Shown here: positions 17,518 through 25,561 of the stretch, one piece after another
Layout of the letters: every line of letters starts with the position of its first letter
How positions within the stretch are numbered: position 1 is the first letter of the stretch
DNA from: Brenneria nigrifluens DSM 30175 = ATCC 13028
GTDB taxonomy: Bacteria > Pseudomonadota > Gammaproteobacteria > Enterobacterales > Enterobacteriaceae
DNA length: 64,000 nt
Assembly (NCBI RefSeq): GCF_005484965.1
Contig: NZ_CP034036.1
Location: forward strand, 3,100,001 to 3,164,000
Reading direction: 5' to 3'
Notes under the pieces: model-generated
The model's input: only the letters and a program-made list of their open reading frames with translations
Databases searched by the model: none
Told to the model about the DNA's origin: nothing
Made by a program: the position numbers and the translations under genes

Positions 17518-19200
17518 TCAGAATTTTTCCCAGCCGCTGTCGCCGTGGCTGCTGGCGCTCAACAATTGCGTATTTTCCCTCACCATCACCGGATGTTTCA
17601 GCGGCGTGTTCAACGCGTCGTACTGTTCCGTGCCCGGCAGACAATCATCATTCCCAAGCTGGAAAACATCCACCGCCGCCGCCAGCTCGCTTGTCTGCCG
17701 GTCCAGTTTGGCGGCGGACTCCGCCGATTGCAGCACCAGCGCGGCATTCTGCTGCGTTACGCCGTCTATTTCATGGATTGCCTGGCTAATCTGGCCGATG
17801 CCGCGGGTTTGCTCATCGGTAGCGGCGGCAATTTCACCGATCAAATCGTTGAGATGATCAATGGCGGTAATAATGGCTTCCATCGCCTCGCCGGATTGCC
17901 TGACCAGACCCGCACCGGCGGAAACCCGGGATACCGACTCGGCGATCAGGGCATCAATTTCTTTCGCCGCCTGAGCGCTGCGCTGCGCCAGCGTGCGGAC
18001 TTCACCGGCCACCACCGCGAATCCCCGGCCCTGCTCCCCGGCCCGGGCAGCTTCAACCGCCGCGTTAAGCGCCAGAATATTGGTCTGGAAGGCAATATCG
18101 TTAATCACCGTGGTAATATCGGCAATCTTGCGCGAACTGGCGCTAATGTCATCCATGGTGACCATAACGCTATTGCTGATTTCACCGCCTCTTTTCGCGA
18201 CATCGGAGGCGTTCTGCGCCAGCCCGCGCGCCTGATGGACGTTCTCTGAGGTTTGTTTCACCGTTGAGCTGATCTGTTCCATGCTGGCCGCGGTTTGCTG
18301 CAATGCGGCGGCCTGCTGTTCGGTCCGGCCGGAAAGATCGTCATTACCGTGCTTGATATGGGTGGTGCCGCTATCAATAGCCGTGGCGCTTTGGCGAATG
18401 GCGGTGACCGTATCACGTAAGCTTTGCTGCAACCTTTTGATATCAGGAATCAGGCGACCCGCACAGTTACGACCGAATTCCACCAGATCGCATCCCAACC
18501 GGCCCGCCGTCAGCTGCGCCAGATGCGACTTAAGCACCCCTATCGGCATAACCAGATAATTCCTCAAATAATAGTCGGTAAACAGCAGCACCGCGATGCC
18601 GATAATAATGCTGGCAATCAGTACGTTTCGATTATGAATGTTGTACTCATTCACCAGCGGAATAAATTCCGCGGCGGTAATTTGGTCGGTGTATTTTTTA
18701 ATATCGACGCCGAAGGCCAAACTGATCGGCGGATAAACACTACGGAATATCTGACGGAATTCCTCGATGTTATTCCGTTGCAACGCGTTGTTCATGGGAT
18801 CGATCGCCTCGGATATTAACCGCGACCAGTTATTGGTAATGTCAGCAAGGGTGGCGTTTCCCACCCCGATATGCTCCCCGGCTTTAAATTTTTCCAACGA
18901 TTCTTTGCTATTTTTTATCGCCGACTGAGCCATATCCAGTGTTTTTCGCGCATTTTCCGGATCATTTTTCTGTAAATAATCCATTGTCCGTTCCATGCGG
19001 GTAATCGCCCGGAAATACTGATCGCTGCCATAGACCAGATAAGAGTAAGTTTTGCGCTGCACTTCGTTTTTATTAAGTAAATCAGTTGTATGATACAGAG
19101 AATACAGGCTGTATCCTGATGCGATACCCCAAATCATCAGCAGGAATGCCACAATAATTAGCACCATAACTCTTATGCTGATATTCTTTAGAAAGCTCAT
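17518..19200 (-). CDS. Methyl-accepting chemotaxis protein (Tar-type sensor)
   Basis: 560 residues. It has one N-terminal membrane helix (VMVLIIVAFLLMIWG), then a periplasmic four-helix-bundle sensor of about 155 residues with Tar-like features. A second membrane helix (NVLIASIIIGIAVLLFTDYYL), a HAMP segment and a 36-helix signalling hairpin follow, with the tip QTNILALNAAVEAARAGEQGRGFAVVA. The protein ends in GWEKF, a variant of the NWETF tether that binds CheR. ATG 19200 has GAGG at good spacing. ATG 19212, overlapping a small upstream ORF, is a real alternative (564 residues). The ligand is unknown. Its position between hyf and fdhF is suggestive only. Confidence 0.93.
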   Translation of the reverse strand: MSFLKNISIRVMVLIIVAFLLMIWGIASGYSLYSLYHTTDLLNKNEVQRKTYSYLVYGSDQYFRAITRMERTMDYLQKNDPENARKTLDMAQSAIKNSKESLEKFKAGEHIGVGNATLADITNNWSRLISEAIDPMNNALQRNNIEEFRQIFRSVYPPISLAFGVDIKKYTDQITAAEFIPLVNEYNIHNRNVLIASIIIGIAVLLFTDYYLRNYLVMPIGVLKSHLAQLTAGRLGCDLVEFGRNCAGRLIPDIKRLQQSLRDTVTAIRQSATAIDSGTTHIKHGNDDLSGRTEQQAAALQQTAASMEQISSTVKQTSENVHQARGLAQNASDVAKRGGEISNSVMVTMDDISASSRKIADITTVINDIAFQTNILALNAAVEAARAGEQGRGFAVVAGEVRTLAQRSAQAAKEIDALIAESVSRVSAGAGLVRQSGEAMEAIITAIDHLNDLIGEIAAATDEQTRGIGQISQAIHEIDGVTQQNAALVLQSAESAAKLDRQTSELAAAVDVFQLGNDDCLPGTEQYDALNTPLKHPVMVRENTQLLSASSHGDSGWEKF

Positions 19201-19208
19201 AGTAAACC

Positions 19209-19274
19209 TCATAAAGTTATAAAATAGTTTCCATACCAGATCCAGATTTGGAAACTATTTTGTATTTTGATCAT
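19209..19274 (-). CDS. Small upstream ORF (21 codons) coupled to the chemoreceptor gene
   Basis: Not a known gene. ATG at 19274 has a strong GGGAGG site 8 nt upstream. It encodes 21 residues (MIKIQNS...GNYFITL) with six aromatic residues (F, W, W, Y, Y, F). The TGA at 19211-19209 overlaps an in-frame chemoreceptor ATG at 19212 by four bases (ATGA), the usual sign of translational coupling. Most of the ORF is taken up by a 12-bp inverted repeat. It could be a regulatory leader peptide or a small protein. It is too short for coding statistics to be meaningful. Confidence 0.45.
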   Translation of the reverse strand: MIKIQNSFQIWIWYGNYFITL

Positions 19275-19550
19275 TGCTGTGTCCTCCCAGCGGCGCGCAT
19301 CGACAAGCCAAACGGACCCTCAGGCATATCAAAACGCCCGATTCAGCAGTCGTGCAGCAAAAAAGCCGAGATACCCAGAGGTCGGTTAATGAAAGTTAGC
19401 CTGTCTCCCCTGTAGCGGAGATAAATAAAGTATAGGCACGAATAGATAAAATGAGGGGGGGGTTAGCGCAATTCATATCAACTTATCTACTACCATACCC
19501 CGCCTGCGCAATAGTAAGGGCGCGGCAGGGTTACGGCAGTAAAGCCATGA
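19213..19550. other. Chemoreceptor 5' leader region
   Basis: Reading on the minus strand it contains a G8 tract on the plus strand (19455-19462), a possible -10 TATACT (19434-19429) and a small hairpin (CTCC/GGAG, near 19405-19422). A second hairpin follows (CCGA/TCGG, 19363-19382 region) with a run of six T (19354-19359 region), resembling a leader terminator. Then come the ribosome site and the 21-codon ORF. No known riboswitch class was recognised. Confidence 0.45.
19221..19261. repeat. 12-bp inverted repeat in the chemoreceptor leader
   Basis: AAAATAGTTTCC (19221-19232) and GGAAACTATTTT (19250-19261) are perfect inverted repeats separated by 17 nt. They lie inside the 21-codon upstream ORF. 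It could be an RNA stem that responds to ribosome position, or a protein operator. It is AT-rich and lacks features of a strong terminator. Confidence 0.6.
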
Positions 19551-20252
19551 CTAATGCTTTTTACCGCGTATTTTTCTGGAGAAATCACGAAATCTGTTGC
19601 GCAGGCCGATAAGATAATAAATGAGATTGTTGATTTTTAAATCGATGTCATAAAACTTTTTCAAGGCAAAGGCATCGTTCACCTGACAAATTGACAGACT
19701 GCCGGCGTCAGACAAATCAATAATACGCAGTCCGTGGTCGGTGAGAATAATATTGCCGGGATGGATATCGTTGGAGGCCAGCCGGTGATCGTGCAAATCT
19801 TCCACGCAGGCTTTGATTTCATCTTTATAAGGCGAAAAATCACCCAGTTCGGCCAGCGGCCTGCCTTCCACATACTCCGCCAGGATGTAGGTTTCCACCG
19901 CTTCGCGATGTCTGACCTTTTCGGCGACGGCATAAATATCCGCCGTTTTGGTACAGCCTTGTTCGCGCGCCACGGCCACGCGGTACATTAATCTGGAGTA
20001 ATACGGACCGAAGATAAAACGGGACAGGCGTTTCTCCAGCCGGGGATCCCGCTCCCGCTCCCATTTCAGCACATATCTGGTGCCATTAACCTCTAGCAAA
20101 TAGACCTTGCGCTCTGCACTGCCGCTGTTAAGTAACTTATAGCCGATTTTCCCCGCGCAAAAATCGGCTAAGATTCGGACGTAGGTCCCGCATCGGGACT
20201 TTTCATAGACATGAAAGCCATTTATTTCTCTTTTGATTATGGTTTCCGGCAT
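19551..20252 (-). CDS. waaY: WaaY/RfaY-like lipopolysaccharide core heptose kinase
   Basis: 233 residues, a protein-kinase-fold sugar kinase. VNGTRYVLKWERE holds the probable ATP-binding Lys. ILAEYVEG is the hinge. SNDIHPGNIIL is the catalytic loop, with D-x-x-x-x-N in HPGN form, and IIDLSD is the metal-binding segment. This is the RfaY pattern; RfaY phosphorylates heptose II of the LPS inner core at the cytoplasmic face. The gene stands alone, away from any LPS core cluster, between the chemoreceptor and hydN, so its true acceptor is uncertain. Start at ATG 20252 with no strong ribosome site. The basic C-terminus (RNRFRDFSRKIRGKKH) could aid membrane association. Confidence 0.75.
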   Translation of the reverse strand: MPETIIKREINGFHVYEKSRCGTYVRILADFCAGKIGYKLLNSGSAERKVYLLEVNGTRYVLKWERERDPRLEKRLSRFIFGPYYSRLMYRVAVAREQGCTKTADIYAVAEKVRHREAVETYILAEYVEGRPLAELGDFSPYKDEIKACVEDLHDHRLASNDIHPGNIILTDHGLRIIDLSDAGSLSICQVNDAFALKKFYDIDLKINNLIYYLIGLRNRFRDFSRKIRGKKH

Positions 20253-20376
20253 AACAATACCTGACGTTACTATTTATAGTGCCAGGCGAAATATACGCTT
20301 CAGTGTGACAGTTTTTTGACATAAATTGCCATTGATACCTCCTTGCTCCGATTGTTTGAGCGACATCATATTTTTT

Positions 20377-20422
20377 CGTCAAATCTGCCGAAATAGCGTT
20401 CCCGTCGTCGTCACCGTTGACG
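20377..20422. promoter_or_regulatory. Tandem putative FhlA enhancer sites upstream of hydN-fdhF
   Basis: Two CGTCA-N4-TGNCG dyads start 32 bp apart: CGTCA-AATC-TGCCG and CGTCA-CCGT-TGACG, the second a perfect inverted repeat. Their centres are about 115 and 84 bp upstream of the -24 element. They match the pair upstream of hyfA, and a common activator (FhlA) is the simplest reading. Confidence 0.55.
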
Positions 20423-20497
20423 CTCACGCCATGTTTCACGGCAAAGAATAATAATAAATAATTAATATTCAATACATTAGTAACCGCATATCACTAT

Positions 20498-20513
20498 TGG
20501 CATAAAGCCTGCT
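20498..20513 (+). promoter_or_regulatory. Sigma-54 promoter of hydN-fdhF
   Basis: TGGCATAAAGCCTGCT shows GG-N10-GC spacing and a good -24/-12 match. It is about 80 bp upstream of the hydN start. Sigma-54/FhlA control of hydN and fdhF is established in E. coli. Confidence 0.8.
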
Positions 20514-20591
20514 TATTGGCGGCGATGTGCCGCCGCATCGATATGTCGACACAACGATTTTTTCACCTGCACTCAGGTCGGAGACGATGTC

Positions 20592-21131
20592 ATGAACCGG
20601 TTCGTTATTACAGATCCCTGGAAATGTATTGGCTGTCGCACATGCGAAGTCGCCTGTGCGCTGTCCCACAGCGACGGTAAGGCCGCATTATCCTCAGAAA
20701 ACTTTTTACCGCGCCTCAGGGTCGTTAAAGGGCTGAATATCAGCACCACGATTCAGTGCCGCCAGTGTGAGGATGCGCCATGCGCCATCGTGTGCCCGAA
20801 CGGCGCCATCACCCATGCGAACGACCGTATTAAGGTACAGCAGGAAAAATGTATCGGCTGTAAGACCTGTGTGGTGGCTTGCCCTTACGGCGCCATGACC
20901 GTGATCAGTAAACCTGTTGCCCGCATCAGCCATTATCAGGTACTGAGCAGTCATATAAAAGCCGAGGCGCAGAAATGCGATCTTTGCGATAAGCGCGCAG
21001 CGGGACCGGCGTGCGTTGAGGTTTGCCCGACGAAAGCATTACGGATGTTCAGCCGTGATGATATTCAGGCCATGATCCAACAAAAACAACGGCGTGCGGC
21101 GCTTGATGAAGCCGCAGGAATGCAATTCTGA
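20592..21131 (+). CDS. hydN: HydN-like four-cluster ferredoxin for formate dehydrogenase H
   Basis: 179 residues (E. coli HydN 175). Cysteine motifs CIGCRTCEVAC, CRQCEDAPCAIVC, CIGCKTCVVAC and CDLCDKRAAGPACVEVC are all intact. HydN is an electron-transfer partner of formate dehydrogenase H. The ATG at 20592 has GGAG 8 nt upstream. fdhF follows 35 bp later on the same strand and is probably cotranscribed. It resembles hyfA at the N-terminus (MNRFVI) but is a separate subfamily. Confidence 0.94.
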   Translation: MNRFVITDPWKCIGCRTCEVACALSHSDGKAALSSENFLPRLRVVKGLNISTTIQCRQCEDAPCAIVCPNGAITHANDRIKVQQEKCIGCKTCVVACPYGAMTVISKPVARISHYQVLSSHIKAEAQKCDLCDKRAAGPACVEVCPTKALRMFSRDDIQAMIQQKQRRAALDEAAGMQF

Positions 21132-21166
21132 ACAGCGCCATAAAGAGACGCTGAAGGAGAATCATC

Positions 21167-23317
21167 ATGCAAAAAGTGATCACCGTCTGCCCATATTGCG
21201 GGTCAGGCTGCAAAATTAACCTGCTGGTGGAAAACGGCAAGGTGGTCGGCGCGGAGGGCGCCAACGGCGTCACCAATGAAGGCGAACTGTGCCTGAAAGG
21301 CTATTACGGCTGGGATTTCCTTAACGACACCAAATTATTGACGCCGCGGCTGAAACGACCGCTGATTCGGCGCCAAAAAGGCGCGCCGTTTGAAGCGGTC
21401 TCCTGGGATGAGGCGATTGCGTTCGCCAGTTCCCGACTGAAATCCATCAAAGAGAAGTACGGCGCGGAATCCATTATGCATACCGGTTCTTCCCGCGGTC
21501 CCGGCAATGAAACCAACTATGTGATGCAAAAATTCGCCCGCGCCGTTACCGGCAACAACAATGTCGACTGCTGCGCCCGCGTTTGCCACGGTCCTTCCGT
21601 CGCCGGTTTACAGGTCACGCTGGGCAATGGGGCGATGAGTAACTCCATCTGCGAAATCGAGCATACCGAATGTATTCTGGTGTTCGGCTATAACGCCGCA
21701 GACTCGCACCCTATCGTTGCCCGCCGCATCCTGAAAGCCAAAGAGCGCGGCGCCAAAATCATCGTCTGCGACCCGCGCCGCATCGAAACCGCGCGTATCG
21801 CCGATCTCTGGCTGCCGCTGAAAAACGGCTCCAATATGGCGCTGGTCAACGCCTTTGCCAACGTGCTGATTAATGAGGGTCTTTATAACAGGGAGTATGT
21901 GGCGCGCCATACGGAAGGATTTAAGGAATATAGCCAGATCGTCGCCAAATACACGCCGGAATACGTAGCGGACATCACCGGCCTGTCGCCGCAGTTGATC
22001 CGTGATGCAATGCGCATGTACGCCGCCGCGCCATCGGCAACCATTCTGTGGGGCATGGGCGTAACCCAGTGGGGCCAAGGCGTTGACGTGGTGAAAGGAT
22101 TGTCGGGACTGGCGCTGATAACAGGAAACCTGGGACGTCCCAACGTGGGCGTTGGTCCGGTGCGTGGTCAAAACAACGTACAGGGCGCCTGCGATATGGG
22201 CGCCCTGCCGAATGTCTTCCCCGGTTATCAAAAAGTCACCGATGAAGAGGCGCGCGCCAAATTCGCCAAAGCCTGGGGAGTGCCGAACCTGCCGGATAAA
22301 ATCGGCTATTCACTTACTGATGTGCCGCACAAGATCAAAGAAGGAAAAATCAGAGCTAATTATGTGATGGGCGAAGATCCGCTGCAAACCGAACCGGATC
22401 TCTCCATGATGCGCGAAGCGTTCAACGAGCTGGAATTGCTGATCGTACAGGATATCTTTATGACCAAAACCGCGGCGGTGGCCGACGTGATTCTGCCCGC
22501 GACCTCCTGGGGCGAACACGAAGGGGTTTATTCCGCCGCCGACCGCGGCTTCCAACGCTTTTACAAGGCGGTAGAACCTATAGGGGATGTCAAACCCGAC
22601 TGGGAAATCATCAGCCTGATGGCGACCGCGCTCGGCTATCCGATGCACTATAACAGCACCCAGGAAATCTGGGATGAACTGCGCCATTTATGCCCGCTCT
22701 ATTACGGGGCGACCTACGAGAAAATGGCCGGCCTGGGATACCTTCCGTGGCCGTGCGCCACCGAGGATAGCCCCGGCACGCCATGGCTATACGCAGGCAA
22801 CCAGTTTGACCGTCCCGGCGGCAAAGGCCTGCTGTTCGCTACCGAATGGCGGCCGCCAATGGAGCTGGTGGATGAAAGCTACCCGCTGGTGCTGTGTACC
22901 GTGCGTGAAGTCGGCCACTACTCCTGCCGTTCGATGACCGGTAACTGTAGCGCGCTGCAAACGCTGGCGGACGAACCCGGTTACGTTCAGGTCAACCCTG
23001 AAGACGCCGAACGACTGGGCCTGAGCGATCAGCATCTAGCCTGGATTTCCTCCCGGCGCGGCAAGGTCATAAGCCGCGTGTCCGTCAGTGAGCGGGTCAA
23101 TAAAGGCGCGGTGTATATGACCTATCAATGGTGGATTGGCGCCTGCAACGAGCTGACGCTGGATCACCTCGATCCGATTTCCAAAACCCCGGAATATAAA
23201 TATTGCGCGGTGAAACTGGAAGCGATTGAGAACCAGCTGTGGGCGGAAAACTATGTCCAGCAGGAATATAGCCAGTTGAAAGCCCATCTGCGCAAAACCG
23301 CGGAGGAAGTGAATTAA
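21167..23317 (+). CDS. fdhF: Formate dehydrogenase H, selenium-free (Cys140) form
   Basis: 716 residues, colinear with E. coli FdhF (715). N-terminal cysteines C8, C11, C15 and C42 bind the [4Fe-4S] cluster. The bis-MGD active-site motif reads CCARVCHGPSVAG, with Cys140 (TGC, 21584-21586) exactly where E. coli has selenocysteine, followed by His141. It oxidises formate to CO2 and feeds the hydrogenase-4 complex. There is no in-frame TGA, so no SECIS element is required. A selenium-free enzyme coupled to Hyd-4 has been described in P. atrosepticum, so this is the expected partner. The ribosome site is AAGGAG, 7 nt before the ATG. Confidence 0.97.
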   Translation: MQKVITVCPYCGSGCKINLLVENGKVVGAEGANGVTNEGELCLKGYYGWDFLNDTKLLTPRLKRPLIRRQKGAPFEAVSWDEAIAFASSRLKSIKEKYGAESIMHTGSSRGPGNETNYVMQKFARAVTGNNNVDCCARVCHGPSVAGLQVTLGNGAMSNSICEIEHTECILVFGYNAADSHPIVARRILKAKERGAKIIVCDPRRIETARIADLWLPLKNGSNMALVNAFANVLINEGLYNREYVARHTEGFKEYSQIVAKYTPEYVADITGLSPQLIRDAMRMYAAAPSATILWGMGVTQWGQGVDVVKGLSGLALITGNLGRPNVGVGPVRGQNNVQGACDMGALPNVFPGYQKVTDEEARAKFAKAWGVPNLPDKIGYSLTDVPHKIKEGKIRANYVMGEDPLQTEPDLSMMREAFNELELLIVQDIFMTKTAAVADVILPATSWGEHEGVYSAADRGFQRFYKAVEPIGDVKPDWEIISLMATALGYPMHYNSTQEIWDELRHLCPLYYGATYEKMAGLGYLPWPCATEDSPGTPWLYAGNQFDRPGGKGLLFATEWRPPMELVDESYPLVLCTVREVGHYSCRSMTGNCSALQTLADEPGYVQVNPEDAERLGLSDQHLAWISSRRGKVISRVSVSERVNKGAVYMTYQWWIGACNELTLDHLDPISKTPEYKYCAVKLEAIENQLWAENYVQQEYSQLKAHLRKTAEEVN

Positions 23318-23323
23318 CCCTGC

Positions 23324-23344
23324 GCGGCCGGAGATGCCGGCCGC
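23324..23344. terminator. GC-rich hairpin between convergent fdhF and fhlA
   Basis: GCGGCCGG / CCGGCCGC, 8 bp with a 5-nt loop, just after the fdhF stop. No T-run follows, so intrinsic termination is uncertain. Confidence 0.4.
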
Positions 23345-23416
23345 TATCCGCAACGGGAGCGGCGGTTAAAACGGCGTCGCCGATTCGGCGCCTGCCGGAA
23401 ATGTGAGAGAATGAAT

Positions 23417-25561
23417 TCACTCCACGCGCTCGATGCTCTTGGCCGAGATCCCCATACGCTGCATGCGCGATAGCAGTGTCGTGCGCTTCAAACCCAGTTT
23501 CGCCGCCGCGCCTTTTGGCCCGGCGACAATGCCGTTGGTTTCTCTCAGCACCCGGATAATCCGCTGGCGTTCCGACTCTTCTTTCTTATCTTCCGCTATG
23601 GGAACCGCCGCCGGCGCAGCGGGTTTGGGCGTTTCCAACGGAGAGAGGTGGTGTTGCAACTCGGCCAACTGCAAATTCAGCGTGGTCCCTTTGGTGAGGA
23701 TCACCGCCCTTTCAATCACATTCTCCAGCTCGCGCACATTCCCCGGCCAGGGGAGCCGGCTTAGCTGACGCAGTATTTCACTGGGAATGTTGTCAATGCC
23801 CCGATTCATCCGGCGCGCAATCTTGCGGGTGAAAAACTTCGCCAGCAGCGGAATGTCTTCCGGCCTTTCGCGCAGCGGCGGTATCACGATAGGAAAAACA
23901 TTCAGGCGATAATAGAGATCGCTGCGGTATTCCCGAACGGCCACCATCTGTTTCAAATCACGGTTGGTGGCAGCAATCAGCCGCACGTCTACCGGAATAA
24001 CTTTACTGCCGCCCAGCCGTTCGATCTCCCGCTCCTGCAATACGCGCAGCAGTTTGGGCTGTAGCTCCAGGGGAATATCGCCGACTTCATCCAGAAACAG
24101 CGTGCTGCCGTCCGCCATTTCAAAACGTCCCTGCCGCTGATTCGTGGCGCCGGTAAAAGCCCCTTTTTCATGTCCGAACAGATCGCTTTCCAATAATCCG
24201 CAAGGTATCGCCGCACAGTTCATTTTCACCATGCCTTTGCCTTTACGCCGACTCAGACGATGGATCGCTCTGGCAATCAACTCTTTCCCGGTGCCGGTTT
24301 CTCCCAGAATAAGCACGGTACTGTCGCTGCCGGCCACCATTTCCACCTGTTCAAGCACCTGGCGGATCGCCGCACTGCGACCGATAATTTCACCAAAGGC
24401 CTCCCCACCCAGACGTTGGGAATGTTCGGTCAACTGCTCCGTCAGATAGAAGTTTTCATGAATCAGGCTGTCTTTCAGACGGGTGATCTGCTCATAGGCC
24501 AGCGCGTTATCCAGCGCGATGGCGATGCGCGACGCAATCTGGCGCAGTAATTTCATGTCCGCGTCATTGAACGATAAAGCTCGGTGAGCCAGTTCCAGAA
24601 CGCCCAGAACACGATTGCCGCACGCCAGAGGAAGCAGGCAGGCATGTTTTAGTCCGCGGTCAAACCATTGCGCCAGATAACGCGGCCCGCCGGGCTGGAT
24701 AGTCCGCTCACGATTATCGATCAGCATGGCTTCATTGTTGCGCATAACTTCAGCCGCCGGCGTTTCCGCCAGCGCCAGTTCTCCCTCGCCTGAGCGCGGC
24801 GCATGCCCGGCAAGGTAATGCGTGGCGTAATACTTCAGCGTTTTATCGTCGTCATCCCGTAATGCCAGCGCCACAAAGTCGACACTGAAAAAAAGATGGA
24901 TCTGCTTTGAAACCTCCCGCGCCAGCGCTTGCGGTTCCCGCATGGAAATAACGGTATTGGTCACATCGACCAGAATGCGGAAATGGTCGCGCTCATGACG
25001 CAGTTTCTCTTCTTCCTGCCGGGCCAGCTCTCGTTCGCTGATATTCTCCAGCGCCAGCGTAATCACCGCGGACAGCGCCTGGAAAAAAGTAATCTCGCTG
25101 TCGTCGAACCGGCTGCCGTCGGTTTTGATAAACTCGACGCCACCCAATGCGCGGTGCGGCGTCAATAAGGGCAGTTGGCAATAATCGCTAAGTCCGGCAT
25201 AGGCGGGTTGATCGCTAAGATGGGGAAAGTCGCGTCGGAAACAGGCCTGGTCGCAATGCAGCGGCGTACGGGTACGCCATACCGTGCCGCCGGGTCCATC
25301 CAATAACAGCAGGGCGTCCTCACTACAGAGTGTTTTATCCGCCTCGCGATCGCGGCGATAAAACAAGGTTTGATTATGCAATGGATCGATCAACAACAGA
25401 TTGACCCGCCCAAAGCGCACCACCGAAAAAGATAAACTATCCAGCGCCTGTAACACGGCATCGATACTACGCTGTTGCAACAATGTCTGTGATATTTTCA
25501 GCAAGGTATCCTGCCACAGGATTGATAACCGTGATGGAGAATCACTCAGTCGCATCGCCAT
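23417..25561 (-). CDS. fhlA: FhlA/HyfR-type sigma-54 activator of formate hydrogenlyase
   Basis: 714 residues with the FhlA layout. Two GAF-like sensory regions lie N-terminal (about 20-370). An AAA+ sigma-54 domain follows, with Walker A GETGTGKE, the GAFTGA sigma-54 contact loop and Walker B DEVGD. The C-terminal Fis-type helix-turn-helix is GPKGAAAKLGLKRTTLLSRMQ. In E. coli FhlA senses formate and activates hyc, hydN and fdhF. Here two promoters with sigma-54 elements and shared dyads lie in the same locus. ATG 25561 was chosen; ATG 25555 and GTG 25630 are possible. HyfR is an alternative name, as the two are paralogues. Confidence 0.92.
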   Translation of the reverse strand: MAMRLSDSPSRLSILWQDTLLKISQTLLQQRSIDAVLQALDSLSFSVVRFGRVNLLLIDPLHNQTLFYRRDREADKTLCSEDALLLLDGPGGTVWRTRTPLHCDQACFRRDFPHLSDQPAYAGLSDYCQLPLLTPHRALGGVEFIKTDGSRFDDSEITFFQALSAVITLALENISERELARQEEEKLRHERDHFRILVDVTNTVISMREPQALAREVSKQIHLFFSVDFVALALRDDDDKTLKYYATHYLAGHAPRSGEGELALAETPAAEVMRNNEAMLIDNRERTIQPGGPRYLAQWFDRGLKHACLLPLACGNRVLGVLELAHRALSFNDADMKLLRQIASRIAIALDNALAYEQITRLKDSLIHENFYLTEQLTEHSQRLGGEAFGEIIGRSAAIRQVLEQVEMVAGSDSTVLILGETGTGKELIARAIHRLSRRKGKGMVKMNCAAIPCGLLESDLFGHEKGAFTGATNQRQGRFEMADGSTLFLDEVGDIPLELQPKLLRVLQEREIERLGGSKVIPVDVRLIAATNRDLKQMVAVREYRSDLYYRLNVFPIVIPPLRERPEDIPLLAKFFTRKIARRMNRGIDNIPSEILRQLSRLPWPGNVRELENVIERAVILTKGTTLNLQLAELQHHLSPLETPKPAAPAAVPIAEDKKEESERQRIIRVLRETNGIVAGPKGAAAKLGLKRTTLLSRMQRMGISAKSIERVE

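Larger units (their letters stand above)
20253..20591. other. waaY/hydN divergent regulatory region
   Basis: About 340 bp without a gene. It holds two CGTCA-N4-TGNCG dyads (20377-20390 and 20409-20422), a sigma-54 promoter (20498-20513), a TGTCGACA palindrome (20544-20551) and a small stem ACCTG/CAGGT just upstream of the hydN ribosome site. Confidence 0.7.

Noticed and set aside
21167..23317. Selenocysteine insertion in fdhF
   Set aside because: The codon at position 140 is TGC and the frame has no internal TGA.
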